DNA from: Diphasiastrum complanatum | Taxonomy: Eukaryota; Streptophyta; Lycopodiopsida; Lycopodiales; Lycopodiaceae | Reading direction: 5' to 3' | Assembly: GCA_029204225.1 (NCBI GenBank) | Contig: CM055093.1 | Coordinates: 29,213,777 to 29,277,776, forward strand | DNA length: 64,000 nt | Shown here: positions 12,537 through 23,980 of the stretch, one piece after another | Layout: every line of letters starts with the position of its first letter | Position numbering within the stretch: the stretch's first letter is position 1 | Notes under the pieces: generated by a model | Seen by the model: the letters and a program-made list of their open reading frames with translations, nothing else | Database searches by the model: none | Told to the model about the DNA's origin: nothing | Translations under genes and position numbers: made by a program

Positions 12537-12945
12537 AATCTAGTAGAATCGAATCGAATCAAATGTGTCAATGTCGAATCTGTTGAGTTGAGTTTCAATT
12601 GAATGTGTCATGTCAAGTCTTGAATGTGTCAAATTAAATCAAATGTGTTGATTCAAATCTCAAATGTGTCAAGTGGAATCGAATGTGGCGAGTTCAAATT
12701 GAATGTGTTGTGTCAAGTCTCGAATTTGTCAAATCGAATCAAATGTGTCAAGTTTGAATTGAATGTGTCGAGTTTGAATCAAGTGTGTCGATTCGAGTCT
12801 TGAGTGTGTCAAATCAGTTCAAATGTGTCGAGTCGAGTCGAATCAATTGTGTCAAATTGTTTTGAATGTGTCGAGTCTCGAATGTTGAGTCGAATCGAAT
12901 GTGTTGTGCCAAATTGAATCAAATGTGTCAAGTTCGAATCTTCTT
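12537..12945. repeat. Degenerate short tandem repeat rich in GTGTC and CGAAT
   Basis: About 400 bp built of imperfect units around AATGTGTCAAGTCGAATC, with recurring GTGTC, CGAAT and CAAAT. Spacing is irregular, about 18-30 bases. It looks like an old satellite or minisatellite expansion and has no coding potential. Confidence 0.8.
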
Positions 12946-13019
12946 TGGGCCATCGGGGATATTATCTTGGATCTACACAAATCTTGTTGTCTTATTGTTC
13001 TATGCTGTCGGGCAAAAAG

Positions 13020-13570
13020 AATTTGGCCTGGATGTGTTGATCAACCAAAGTGTGGACCCATGGCTAGGCAGAAAACATTTGCTTGGTAGAGCACTATTAG
13101 GCATTGCTCGTCGTCGAGTAATGCTCCTAGGCAAAAAAAAATTGGCCTAGATGTGCTTGTAAATAAAAATATGGAACTGATCAGCGTGACTAGATAGAAA
13201 ACATTTGCTTGGTACAGCACTACTAGACCAGTGTTTTTTGCTTGGCAACATTTCTTGTAGTGAGCAATGCTATCAGGCAAACAAATTTTGGCCTAGATGT
13301 GTTGATCAACCAAAATGTGGCCTGATCATGCGGCTAGGCAAACAACATTTGCTTAGAAGAGCATTGCTAGTCAAAAAAAATTTGTCTGGCAGCATTACTT
13401 GCTAGCAAGCAATGTTGCCAAGCAAAAAATTGGTCGGGTTGATCAACCAAATTGTGGACCTGTGGCTAGACAAAAAACATTTGCTTGGCAGAGTGTTTCC
13501 AGAAAAAAAAAAATTGGCCTAGCAAAATTGCTCACCTGGATGTGTTGATTAACTAAAATGTAGACCTAGA
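13020..13570. repeat. Tandem repeat, period about 105-145 bp
   Basis: Five diverged units begin near 13029, 13145, 13290, 13432 and 13537. Each carries GATGTGTTGATCAACCAAA-like sequence followed by GGCTAGGCA and AACATTTGCTTGG. Short reading frames inside are by-products of the repeat. Related but more scattered pieces (GCCTGGCA, CAGGCAAA) continue to about 14110. Confidence 0.75.
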
Positions 13571-15711
13571 CTAAGCGAGCGATAGGCAACTATATGACCA
13601 TTGATTTTAACTCGACTATGTGAACAACTAAAAGGCAAGGGCTTGTTTAAAGATGAAATGATGATAAGCCTATTGTGTCCAAACCTTAAACCACCCAATC
13701 CAAATGGACATTTTATCTCAAATAATAAATTGAGACAACAACATGTGTATCGAGTGAAAAATATATATATACAGAAAGGCTCACAAGCACAAACTGTTGA
13801 AAAAAGGTGAACTTCGTCACCCTTTCAACATTTCAACCCAAGCAGTAGATCAAGTCGAATCCAGCCATCAATTTTGATTCGCCCACTTATTTGACCTAGT
13901 TATTCGACCCATATAGTGGTCAATCCATCGATTTGACCCAACAATTTGCTTGGAAGAGTGCTAATTAGCACATTTAGGCAAAATTTTTGCCTGGCAATGC
14001 TCTGATCAATGTGGCCAGGCAAACACAAATTTTCCTCATCGTGGCCAAGCAAAAAGTTTGCCTAATAGCACTCTTATCAACATGTCCAGACAAAACGTTT
14101 TGGCTTGGCAGCACTCTAACCAGCATTCCTAGGCTAGAAAATACAAAATTTAGTAGTTAAAAGATGGCACAAAAAGACTAAGTTAGACCTGGAAACTATT
14201 TGTAGAAGCTCATCCTCCATGTAGAAGCTCCTCCTCCATTGCTCTTGAAAATGGAGTTCCTTCACCAATAAGAAAATGGAGAGCCTTGAATGACAAAGGG
14301 AGATAGAAGGAAAAACAGTGAACTAAAACTCTAATACATGGATTCTTTATGAGTAATTGTGCCTACGAACCTATGAACCCTAATCAATACTATAAATTAT
14401 GGAGTTTCAAAGTTGTACTATGCATAGCAAATTTCACAATTGTATCATGAAGTCTAGAATTGCCAAAGCTAATTATGGAGATTTTAACTTTGCGTTGTTC
14501 ACAATTCTACCAACCAGGCATGGCCAATTGCCATAATAGTAGACAAATAAATGTGGTCATCAATGATCTATTTGTGGTGAAGGAAGGAGTAACCTTGTGA
14601 CATTAGGGCTAATACCCTTAGACATCCTTCGGTATATTAATGGGAATGCCCTTGGGTTCTAAGGTCATTGTCTTCATGATGAGAATTGTTTTGTCTAGGG
14701 TCTAAAGGTTGTCTCTCTAATTAATTTAGGGGCATGGCCTTTAACTTCTAAAGACTCTTGATAATGGTTGTCTAGCTCACCTAGAAGCTAGTTCAATTCA
14801 CACTAACTTGTGCTAGCTGAAAGCGGATTTCATAATCAACAAGATGGCCCCATAACTATAGATAACTTTAGGTATCCTAAACTCCATAATTGTAATAAAC
14901 TAGCCGAATTTCATTCAAATTTTGGAAAAGAAATGATCATTGGTATTGGCTTGAAGATTTATGCCTTTTGAAGTAGTATTTCTTTAAATTTTGGTAGAGC
15001 AATATTGGTTGATACAAGCTGAAATGTGACACATACACCATTGGAATCGCGGTTCTCTAAATAAATCTTGCAATTTTATTTGGTTGGATTATCAGATTGT
15101 GTTGTTGCATCTATAGGAATCAATTTATCAACAAGCAAGAATCAACAACTTGATTTAACCTTGACCACCTCTAGTGAGGATGAGAGTATTGTTGACATTA
15201 TAGAGACTATCGTGGGTAAAAATATTGTCGGCTAGCTTGCACTATCAATTTTGCAACTGTTACAAAATTTGCCTATGGCAAGCAAGTTGCAAAGATCGTT
15301 GAAGTTTGTGGAGCTCCCCTGTCATTGAATGAAATGTGAAAAATTCAATTAGTTTAGTTGATCTATTTTGGCAATTTTGAGGCCAACATGAAATTTCAAC
15401 TTAGAGATAGATTTATGTTTGTCAATAAAGGCCTGAATAGTGTTTTACTATTTCTGAAAAGTAGATAAGTGTCTATTCTCCTTAATTAGCCCGTTCCAAA
15501 CTGCAGAATCGCCCCATCCAACTTGAAGATCTTATTAAATCCATCAAGAACTAATTCACATAAATATAACATGTTGTGACTGTACAGGAGTCAACATGTT
15601 CAAAACACATCTTCAAGAACAAAAAATAGTTTGTAGAACCAAGGACGCTCTGAGAAAACGAATCGCATCTGTGCGAGTAACAATGGGATTCACATCAATG
15701 TGCTGAGCATC
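13571..15711. other. Non-coding stretch
   Basis: Apart from decayed repeat pieces at 13940-14110 (TTGCTTGG, AGGCAAA), I see no gene, RNA or element border. Reading frames are short and low in complexity. Confidence 0.5.
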
Positions 15712-16030
15712 AAAAGTGGTGAATGAGGTAGTGTGGCTGCGGATGATGTTGGAGGCAATCGGGATACCACAAGAGAGGCCAAGCATGATGATGATGGACT
15801 CCCAGAGTGTCATCTATCTGTCCCAGGATCTTGTCTTCCATTCAAAGATGAAGCACATTTCTCTGAAGTACCATCACATTCGCGATTTGATCTCGAAAGG
15901 AGAGCTCCAGGCTCAGTTCATAAAATCAAAAAGTATGATTGCAGATCTCCTCACGAAACCACTCGACAAGCCACTCTTTACCAAGCAAAGAGAGACAATT
16001 GGATTGAATGAACAAAGCTGCAAGGTTTAA
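15712..16030 (+). pseudogene. Ty1/copia RNase H C-terminal fragment
   Basis: About 105 codons in one frame: NEVVWLRMMLEAIG, MDSQSVIYL, KHISLKYHHIRDLI and ADLLTKPLDK, the end of copia RNase H and of the polyprotein. The upstream half of pol is missing, since sequence before about 15712 is unrelated. It is immediately followed by a polypurine tract and LTR. Confidence 0.85.
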
Positions 16031-16738
16031 GAGGGAGTGTCAGAAATGGTGAACTCCTGCAACTTTGTCGTAGCACAAACAAGACACGAAGGTCAAACGA
16101 GAACAATTCACAATAGTCAACATGTCTCTGACTCGAAGCACGAATGATTCGCAAATCAATCGCGAATTGTAAACACACCTCCAAGACCACAAACCGCAAA
16201 AGGGGCGCTGAACAAAGACTACAAAAAGAGACGAAAAGAACGAAACAAACAAAGAGAAAGCCTTCACACTGCCAGCTGATAGCTCAACGGGCTTCATGCC
16301 CAGCTGAAACGAATAGCAATGACGGAGACTAACTATTTAGTTGATTAGCATTAACTAGTCTTGTGATTCTACATTTAGCTATCTTGTAAACTCCACATAG
16401 TGGAGGTATAAACGATCCTCTCTAGATCATAACAAAGAAGAGAGATAGTGAATATAGAGATCTGTAAGAAACAGAGAGAGACGTAGCAAATAGAGTAAGA
16501 AAGCAAAAATACCATAGCTATGCATGAAAGTTTGCCAACGAGCAGAACACAGCGAAAGAGCAGAGAGTTATTCTGCCAAAGAGCAAGACACTGACAATCT
16601 CGCTCTAAAACCAAACTGACAATATAGTCGCTCTATTTCGTGTATCTCTTGGCCTTGTGTTGTGTCTCTTGATTGCTAGAATAAAATATGTTCTGTGATG
16701 CATAGTCGAGTGTCTGGGATCCCGTAAGAGCTTCCGCA
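16026..16738 (+). mobile_element. Copia polypurine tract and 3' LTR
   Basis: TTTAAGAGGGAG leads into TGTCAGAAATGGTG at 16038. The LTR end is placed at TTCCGCA (16738), because the related LTR at 6338-6925 ends in the same seven bases. About 701 bp. Only the 3' end of this element survives. Confidence 0.7.
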
Positions 16739-16859
16739 CGAAAAGAAAATTTAAAGACAGAAAATTGTTCGTGAATCAGAAGAGAGGACGAACACGAAAT
16801 AATAAAAAGCTTCCACGACATTAGATGGTCGAAGGTCATCGTCTCTAGGCGAGTTTATA

Positions 16860-18400
16860 AACCTTGGTTTAGACCGTGGTTGTTGTGACTAAGGACATTC
16901 AGCAGTGACATGCCCTTCGCCTTTACAGTTTGCATAGAGAGGCACATATCCTACTGACCTCCTGGGTTCAGGGCAATCAGGCGAATAGTGACCTGAGGCT
17001 CCGCAATTGTAGCACGAATCCCTTAATCTGGGTGGAGGAGTGGAACATCTTGTCCCCTCTCTACGCAAAATAGTGTATTGTTGACCAGTACGCGGTTTTG
17101 TTATAATGTTCTTTTGGTTAGTAGGAGTTGCAGTATAAGCTACCTCCTCATGATTATTAATCGGACAATGGAATAATTTCTCTTCTAAATAATTAGTCTA
17201 TAAACTGGGACAGTTGGTCTTAGAATGACCTTCCTTCCCACAAGTGGTACACCAAACATTGGCGTTAAACTTCGCTTTCTTCCGTTTGGCTTTAACGTCA
17301 GACATTTGGACTTTTAAATCACTCATTTCTTTTGCTAATATCTCAACACTCTTCCTTAATGGACCCATCTTTTCAGATTTCTCCATTCTTTTCTTCCTAT
17401 CTGAGTTCCTACTCTTGGATTTTCTATAAGAAGATTCTTCTTCTAATGAAGAAGAATAAGATGAATACTCTGAATACTCTTCTTCATGTGCAGAATCAAA
17501 TTCTGATTCAGACTCTGTAGATGATTCATATTCTTTTGTACGTTTCGATTTATGCTTTTTACTACTTTTTCTCTCTTTCCTCCATCTACAAGAAATTCGA
17601 GAAGTTTCGTCCAAAGAAGTCATCAATCCCTGTCGACAATAACGATCTATTTTCTTAAGCAAGCCACCCAAGAGCCATTCATTTTGCATAGGAACCGCAT
17701 ACTGGGCTCCTAACTTTCCTATTAAATTCTTAACTCTACAAGTATACTTTGTAAGTGATTCCTTCGACTTCTTCTCAACAGAACTAAGCCAAGCCAACAA
17801 TCTAGTGGAGTATCTTATCTCCCTAAACTGCTTAAGGAATGCTGCTTTTAAAGCGTTCCAAGTATTAACCGTTTTCGGTATCAATTGATTGTACCAAATC
17901 CTAGCCTGCTTCCGTAGAAGACCTAGAAAAATTCTAACTTTTTCCTCGTCTGTATGTTCTTAATTTGCTATAATAATAGATTCAAACTGAGACAAATAAC
18001 TGTCCGCATCTTCAGACAATAATCCCATAAAGAAATCGTGTCTGATTTTTGTAGATGTGGGTGGTGCTGGGTTAGCCATATTATCGAGTGGTAAACTAGG
18101 AGGACTAGGAGGACTAGGAGGATCAAGATCTAGGCTACGCTCAGATGATGGTTCTGATGAAGAAGATTTTGATTCTGAACTTGGTTCGGAAGTGGAATCA
18201 GACGAATCTGATTCTGATGAATCTGTAGAACTTGGTATTTTAACGGATCTTTTTTCAAATGAATCTACAAATGCTGTAGTAGCATTTAGAATATCGTTAA
18301 ACGCTTCAGGTGTTAATCTTGCTCTAACTGACGAATTTCGCAAATTTTGCAAATACAAATCTCTAGATTTCCTATATGCTTCTAATCGTTGTGCATGCTC
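16860..18400 (-). pseudogene. Ty3/gypsy gag with serine-rich N terminus and zinc knuckles
   Basis: Minus-strand gag in two frames. Positions 18358-17960 encode the N terminus with an acidic Ser/Glu/Asp-rich stretch and SPPSPPSLP. Positions 17884-17198 encode the capsid core (WNALKAAFLKQFREI), a Lys/Ser/Glu-rich region and the knuckle CTTCGKEGHSKTNC. Further down, at about 17040-16900, are a second knuckle (CYNCGASGHYSPDC) and a damaged third (NCKGEGHVTAEC, first Cys lost). The frame breaks near 17950 and 17195. It lies just downstream of a tRNA-Asp type primer-binding site, as expected for a gypsy gag, and is cut off by the copia LTR region. Confidence 0.85.
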
Positions 18401-18508
18401 TTAATGTTTTTTTTCAATAATTGCTTGAGAGTATGTTCTTGGCATGCGTTACAAGAGAGATTTGTAGATGCAATACACTTAAAAATATTACAAAAGATGA
18501 AATTCATC

Positions 18509-18526
18509 TCCCCGAGAACGGCGCCA
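18509..18526 (-). other. Gypsy primer-binding site, tRNA-Asp type
   Basis: On the minus strand this reads TGGCGCCGTTCTCGGGGA, nearly identical to the complement of the tRNA-Asp 3' end used by many plant Ty3/gypsy elements. It precedes the gag at 18400-16860. Confidence 0.75.
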
Positions 18527-18531
18527 AATTA

Positions 18532-19547
18532 TGTGGTTGCCTAGTCATTATAGATTTCCACAAAATCAATGAATTAAGTAGTATAAAAGATTTGATCGTT
18601 CCCCGAGAGAGAGAATAATCTCTTCTTTTGTATGATAAGTGTATGTAAGATGGTAAATGGAATGTGATGTGTAATATTCGCAATGAATACTACAGTGACA
18701 TATATGGTTATCCAATGATATTTGGGTAGATTGGCATCCAGGAACACCAATGGTGAAACGATTTGGTGAAGGTCTGTGATTATAAAGATTACTTTATCTT
18801 TTAGGCTCTTCGGATAACAGTAAGCAATAAGATCAGACATCAACTAGCAGATAGATTCATCAAACAGAATTGTGTTGGCTAATGATTCCTCTTAATCGAA
18901 TATAGTGAATTAGTTCTTATCATAGGAAGCAAACAGAACAGAGCATCAAACAAGTTCATTATCTGAACACATAGCTCATTCAAAATTGAAAGAAGTTCTG
19001 CCTATGGTTATGCTTCACAGCTTCACCTAATTCCCTGCACATATTAGTTAGAATTGTCGCTCTCTGGTGATGCCTGAAAATCCACGTTAGAGTAATTGAA
19101 ACTCAGTAAGTCATGAGAAATATGTGTGACGCAGATAGAGAAGTAGCACAAATAGTTACTGATCATACAGAGTGTATTCACTCAATCGATAAGAAGTAAT
19201 ACTATAAGAGATGGTAGAGGAAAAGAACGCTCAAGCTTATAGAAACTGGCTCTCTTCTCTCTCTATTGATACTCAAATCTGTGCAAATGCTATGTACAAT
19301 GGCACGAAGTGTCGACCTTATAGGAACGATCACCGGCCTCAATGTCGTTTACCAACCGTTAAGATGTCGGTTGAGATCCGCTAATGTATCTCTATAGAAC
19401 ATCGCACAAAAAATCGTGAGTTCTAATCTAAAGTGAATTTACAAAGTGCAAATAGGTCTTTACATGAATTTAGGCACTATAGCACATTTACATGTATAAA
19501 AATTGAAAATTTTTACAATATAAACAATAACTTTGGATAATGTGGGA
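18532..19547 (-). mobile_element. Probable Ty3/gypsy LTR
   Basis: The segment between the integrase end of one gypsy copy (19548) and the primer-binding site of the next (18526). In minus orientation it ends ...AACCACA, separated from the primer-binding site by a few bases. It has no coding potential. No second copy exists in the window to confirm its borders, and the outer end is a guess. Confidence 0.4.
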
Positions 19548-20944
19548 TCATGAGGCTCCACACACATTCTGAACTCGTTCAGTCTCGATCAATGAAAGAC
19601 GACAATCCTCCTCCAGTTGCGTCAAAGCTATCATCTGCTCCCGGAGACTATCGTGTTCATCCATTCGCTGTTCATTACTAATGCAAAATGTCCGAACTTC
19701 GAATTCTATTAGTAATATGGGATGCATTCCATACACAAGATAGTATGGGGTCTGCCTAGTTGTGATCTTTTCGACAGTTTTGTATGCCCATAAGACAGAT
19801 GGTAACTTCTGATCCCAATCAAAAGAATGCGCTTCCTTTAGTTTATTCTGAATTTTACACAAAATTTCGTTTGCCCGCTTCGTAAGCCCATTCGCTTTTG
19901 GATTATATGGAGTGGTTTGGCGATGTGTAATGAAGAAGTATGACGACATCGATTAAGGAACTAGATTCCCCTATCGCTAACGAGTTCTAAGGGACATCCA
20001 TAACGTGTGATAATGTTTTGGAATAAAAACTTTGCTATAGTCTTAGTATCGTTTTTAAATGTGGCTTCGGCCTCTACCATCTTGGTAGCATAGTCCGTAG
20101 CAACAAGAATGTAACGTCGACGAGTTTTACGCGTGATCGGTTTGATAGGCCCTGCAAAATCTGTCCCCCACTTCTCAAAAGGTGCTAAGAGAATAATTGG
20201 AGTAAGCGGCCCATGTGTCCCGAAGCTGGGTTTCTCCATCCTCTGACATGCATCACATTTTTAAATGAATAATTTAACATCTCTATAGACGGTAGGCCAC
20301 CAATATTTAGCATTAAGGATCTTTCTTGCAGTATTTTTAAGAGCATAGTGACCCCCTGAATCTTCCTCATATAATGCACTTATTACAGTGGTCATCTCAA
20401 TTGGTTCTAAACATCGGCGAAGACTAGCGGGCTCCTAATTCATACAATATTTTATTTATAATCGTATAAGGTCCTACTTTTGAAAGGAGAACAGTTTTTT
20501 GCTATTTATTAAAATGTTCATGATAAATCTGGTCCTGTAAAAAGTTAATAATGTCCATATAAATTGATGTTTATGATTGAATAAGCATTATATGTTCGTC
20601 CATAAATTCATCAAAAATGGGATCAAACTGATTTTTTGTTTGGAGGAGAGATATATAGTCAACATTTTGATGATCCTTGCCACTTCTTAATTCTGCTTCA
20701 TAATTAAACGCATCTAATAACAATACCCATCTAGCTACCCTACCCGAAAAATCAAGTTTATTCGCTAAATGTTTTAATGCATAGTGATCTACATGAAAAA
20801 CAAAAGGATATCCTAAAAGATAATGTCTACATTTTTTAATTGAATAAATCATTCCTAGTGCTTCACGCTCTATAGTAGAATAGTTCTTTTCTGATGAACT
20901 AAGTTGTCTACCCGCATAATAAATTGGGTATAGGGTTTAGGGTT
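19548..20944 (-). pseudogene. Gypsy pol fragment, copy 1: RNase H to integrase
   Basis: Read 20944 to 19548: RNase H (YYAGRQLSSSEKNYST, FHVDHYALKHLANKL), degraded zinc-binding region, then integrase core ([33 protein letters not shown]), then TPYNPKANG and WAYKT. The integrase DDE residues are partly visible (D in GTDF, D in SDRG). Stops break it into several frames. It is about 90% identical by eye to the copies at 20945-22168 and 22169-22921. Confidence 0.8.
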
Positions 20945-22168
20945 TTTCAAACTAGATGAAATGTGAATAGTATCAAAAATTTCGCATGTTTTGCAAATTT
21001 CTGAACTTGCCATATTTAAAGGAAATTAGTCATAGTAGCGCTTCACTCTTGAGCTATGTACTCGAGTATCAAGTAAATGTCCTTCAAGATCGGCTAATTG
21101 AAGTGATCCATTGTTAAAAACTTCTATGACTTTGTAAGGTCCCATCCATCTAGTATGTAATTTCCTAGGAAACAACATCTGTCTATTATCATACAGAAGC
21201 ACGTAGTCCACTCGTTTAATTTTTATTTTTTTTATAGATTGATCGAAACTTTCTTTTCTTTTATCTTGAACTCGTTCAGTCTCAATCAATGAAAGACGAC
21301 GATCCTCCTCCAGTTGCGTCAAAGCTATCATCCGCTCCTGGAGACTATCGTGTTCATCCATTCACTCTTCATTACTAATGCAAAATGTCTAGTATGGAGT
21401 TTGCCTAGTTGTGATCTTTTCGGCAGTTTTGTATGCCCATAAGACAGATGGTAACTTCTGATCCCAATCAGAAGAATGCGCTTCCTTTACTTTATTCTGA
21501 ATTTTACACAAAATTTCATGTGCCCGCTTCATAAGCCCATTCACTTTTGGATAATATGGAGTGGTTTGGCGATGTGTAATGGAGAAGTAGGACGACATCG
21601 CCTCGATGGTCTGATTAAGGAAATGGATTCCCCTATTGCTAACGAGTTCTAAGGGACATCCATAACGTGTGATAATGTTTTGGAATAAAAACTTTGCTAC
21701 AGTCTTAGTATCGTTTTTAATTGTGGCTTCGGCCTCTACCATCTTGGTAGCATAGTCCGTAGCAACAAGAATGTAATGTCGACGAGTTTTACGCGTGATC
21801 GGTTTGATAGGCCCTACAAAAATTATCCCCCACTTCTCAAAAGGTGCTAAGAGAACAATTGGAGTAAGCGGCCAATGTGTCCCGAAGCTGGGTTTCTCCA
21901 TCCTCTAACATGCATCACATTTTTAAATGAATAATTTAACATCTCTATAGATGGTAGGCCACCAATATTTAGCATTAAGGATCTTTCTTGCAGTATTTTT
22001 AAGAGCATAGTGACCCCCCGAATCTTCCTCATGTAATGCACTTATTACAGTGGTCGTCTCGATGGTTCTAAACATCGGCGAAGACTAGCGGGCTCCTAAT
22101 TTATACAATATTTTATTTATAATCGTATAGGGTCCTACTTTTGAAAGGAGAACAGTTTTTTGCTGTTT
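20945..22168 (-). pseudogene. Gypsy pol fragment, copy 2: integrase with C-terminal domain
   Basis: Read 22168 to 20945: the end of RNase H, the region preceding integrase, integrase core ([15 protein letters not shown], with the first catalytic-region residues altered from GTDF to GIIF), HRQTTPYYPKVNG, and the C-terminal region with LHTRWMGPYKVIEVF and HSSRVKRYYD stop. Compared with copy 1 it lacks about 60 bp near 21390. It includes the true 3' coding end of the element. Confidence 0.8.
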
Positions 22169-22921
22169 ATTACCATCTTGGTAGCATAGTCCATAGCAAC
22201 AAGAATGTAACATCGACGAGTTTTACGTGTGATCGGTTTGATAGGCCCTACAAAATCTGTCCCCCACTTCTCAAAAGGTGCTAAGAGAATAATTGGAGTA
22301 AGCGGCCAATGTGTCCTGAAGCTGGGTTTCTCCATCCTCTGACATGCATCACATTTTTAAATGAATAATTTAACATCTCTATAGACGGTAGGCCACCAAT
22401 ATTTAGCATTAAGGATCTTTCTTGCAGTATCTTTAAGAGCATAGTGACCCCCGATTATTCCTCATGTAATGCACTTATTACAATGGTTGTCTCGATTGGT
22501 TCTAAACATCGGCGAAGACTAGCGGGCTCCTAATTTATACAATATTTTATTTATAATTGTATAAGGTCCTACTTTTGAAAGGAGAACAATTTTTTGTTGT
22601 TTATTAAAATGTTCATGATAAATCTGGTCCTGTACAAAGTTAATAGTGTTCATATAAATTGATGTTTCCGATTGAATAAGCATTATATGTTCGTCCGGAA
22701 ATTCATCAAAAATGGGATCAAACTGATTTTTCGTTTGGAGGAGGGATATATAGTCAGAATTTTGATGATCCTTGCCTCTTCTTAATTCTACTTCATAATT
22801 AAACGCATCTAATAACAATACCCATCTAGCTACCCTACCCGAAAGATCAAGTTTATTCGCTAAACGTTTTAATGCATAGTGATCTACATGAAAAACGAAA
22901 GGATATCCTAAAAGATAATGT
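22169..22921 (-). pseudogene. Gypsy pol fragment, copy 3: RNase H to integrase start
   Basis: Begins abruptly at 22921 within RNase H (HYLLGYPFVFHVDHYALK) and runs through LLDAFNYEVELRRGKDHQN to integrase ([14 protein letters not shown]), stopping at about 22169 in mid-domain. There it joins copy 2 inside a different part of pol. Several stops. Together the three copies show repeated internal duplication rather than three full elements. Confidence 0.8.
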
Positions 22922-23980
22922 CTATATTTTATAATCTGTTTTATCTACCATCCCTTCGATCAGGTTTGCTTTAGTTCCACCTAGAACTTCCCTCGACTCG
23001 GATGTTGTTGGTATTTCATCATCCTCGTCAATCTCATAGCATTCTATGAAATTGATCCAGGATTCAGTAGCTCTGGCTAACTCCTCGCCCCATCTCAAAA
23101 GGTGACCCCCTATTGGACTGACTGTGAAAATGTCTGAAAAAAATATTTGTTTGCTAGACCAGTTTATAATAGCATCTGCTTGATATAGCCACGGTCTTCC
23201 AAATAATATGGAATACGGTGGTGTATCTACTGGGTTTATGACAAAGAAATTCATAACGAACGTATCTGTCTCAATAACTACACTAATACCTTTTAGCTAA
23301 CCTACTGGTATGCATTTGGATGCGTCTGCTAAATGGATTTCATGGTAAGTAATAGGCTGTATCTGTTTTTCTAGTCCTAATTCCTTAACAATTGTTTCTG
23401 TTATTAAATTGACACTGGATTCTGAGTCTATTAGTATTTTAATAGCACTAATCTTTGGGACTCCACAATCTCCTCTATCTACATATTCTACTTTATTACT
23501 GTATGTAGGTATACTTAGGGTGACAAATCTCTCCCCTTCCTCAGTCCGTACGGACTGAAGCTCTTCATCCTCTGAAGTATAGGTCGAGGATGATGTAGGT
23601 GTCTCACCTTCATACTTATCCTCTTCCCAGGATATCGTAATTCTTTTATGACTTTTTCCCATCGGTGTCTCCATCTAATCTCTAAAGGTAATCTCCTTCT
23701 TCTTCCAATGGGTTATGACATCGGCCTGGTAGAGCCATGATCGTCCTAATAATACTTTATACGACGATTCTCTTGTGGTCCTTAATATAATAGAATCCAT
23801 TAGGAACTTATGGTCTCCAATATAGACTGTAACTTTAAACAATTCTCCTATGGGTGATCTTCTAGTTGCATCAGCTAACCTTAAATGTCTTAATGTGGGT
23901 GCTATTCTATGGTGAATGCCTAACTCATATGTTGTGTCTTCAGTCATTATGTTCACGCTAGATCCGTAATCTATGGGCAC
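22922..23980 (-). pseudogene. Gypsy protease region with two tandem retropepsin-like domains
   Basis: Read 23980 to 22922. A first retropepsin-like unit has PIDYGSSVNIMTEDT, then RHLRLADATRRSPIGE and LLGRSWLYQADVITHW. A second has ILIDSESSVNLITETIV, IHLADASKCIPVG and LFGRPWLYQADAIINW. The expected active site is D(S/T)G. Here the first unit has DYG and the second DSE, so at least the second has lost the invariant glycine. Stops lie between the units. Reverse transcriptase, which should follow, is missing; copy 3 RNase H comes directly after. Confidence 0.75.

Noticed and set aside
19548-23980. Endogenous pararetrovirus instead of Ty3/gypsy
   Set aside because: An integrase core and C-terminal domain follow RNase H, and a tRNA-Asp type primer-binding site precedes gag; pararetroviruses lack integrase.
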